Shown: positions 63,811 through 64,000 of the stretch, one piece after another
How the letters are laid out: every line of letters begins with the position of its first letter
Numbering within the stretch: the stretch's first letter is position 1
Source: Panaeolus papilionaceus
Taxonomy: Eukaryota > Basidiomycota > Agaricomycetes > Agaricales
Length of the DNA stretch: 64,000 nucleotides
Direction of reading: 5' to 3'
Assembly (NCBI GenBank): GCA_015501605.1
Contig: JADNRZ010000023.1
Coordinates: forward strand, 248,001 to 312,000
Position numbers and translations under genes: made by a program
Notes under the pieces: generated by a model
Told to the model about the DNA's origin: nothing
What the model saw: only the letters and a program-made list of their open reading frames with translations
Database searches by the model: none

Positions 63811-64000
63811 GATGAAAGTCGTTCGGACCTCGCTTTCAAGGCGGCTCAGTCTATCGCACAATCCCCCAACCTCCGATAGAAGCCTAAAGTGCATGCAAGA
63901 TTTTCTCGACATAATGGCCAGTGACTTGATGAACTCGTTGCGGAGTTTTTTCACTGAACATCTGACCTCCATGTTCTCGTCCCGTCCTTCTTGGTGACCC
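63811..64000. other. Window end, nothing recognised
   Basis: 190 bp after the tRNA without a supported feature. Confidence 0.5.

Overview
The window is nuclear DNA from a filamentous basidiomycete, most likely an agaricomycete that degrades plant matter. The evidence is intron-dense genes with introns of about 50-70 nt, GT-AG borders and CTGAC/CTAAC-like branch sites; a CBM1-GH10 xylanase; tandem methanol-oxidase-type GMC oxidoreductases; fungal BTB, F-box and exportin-T proteins; and a solo LTR. There are no operons. All exon coordinates were read by eye from splice signals and family motifs; no search or RNA data were available.

Layout. 1-6 kb: two tandem minus-strand alcohol-oxidase genes, the first cut by the window start. 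6-10 kb: gene-poor. 10-17.6 kb (minus): a Whi5-like cell-cycle repressor, a RAI1/DXO decapping nuclease and a PEX26-like tail-anchored peroxin. 18.3-20.2 kb: GH10 xylanase A with CBM1. 20-35 kb, housekeeping: BTB protein, a membrane protein with three LIR-like motifs, F-box protein, exportin-T, two tandem P-loop proteins with N-myristoylation signals, and Cwc2. 35-45 kb is an accessory region: three members of an unnamed secreted/GPI-like family (one frameshifted), a repeat-rich tract with a 26-bp hairpin and a 38-bp palindrome, and GH10 pseudogene B carrying a solo LTR. 45-64 kb: V-ATPase subunit e, HEN1, GH10 C and D in tandem, PEX11, a doubtful gene near 55.5 kb, a 3-kb gene-poor stretch, a non-canonical G-alpha, a PPIL3-type cyclophilin, actin-capping protein beta and tRNA-Thr(UGU).

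Most striking observation: all four GH10 genes, including the pseudogene, can only be read through the active-site segment if a 2-nucleotide exon lies between two normal-sized introns, each time directly after an exon of exactly 127 nt. Other points of interest are a HEN1 methyltransferase with a C-terminal acidic tail holding GW/WG motifs (a possible Argonaute hook), a G-alpha with Ala in place of the catalytic Gln, and a dated-by-structure LTR insertion in which deleting the element and one 5-bp duplication restores the reading frame.

Themes that may link genes: xylan breakdown (four GH10), peroxisome biology (PEX26-like, PEX11, alcohol oxidases whose yeast relatives are peroxisomal), and RNA processing (RAI1, Cwc2, exportin-T, HEN1).
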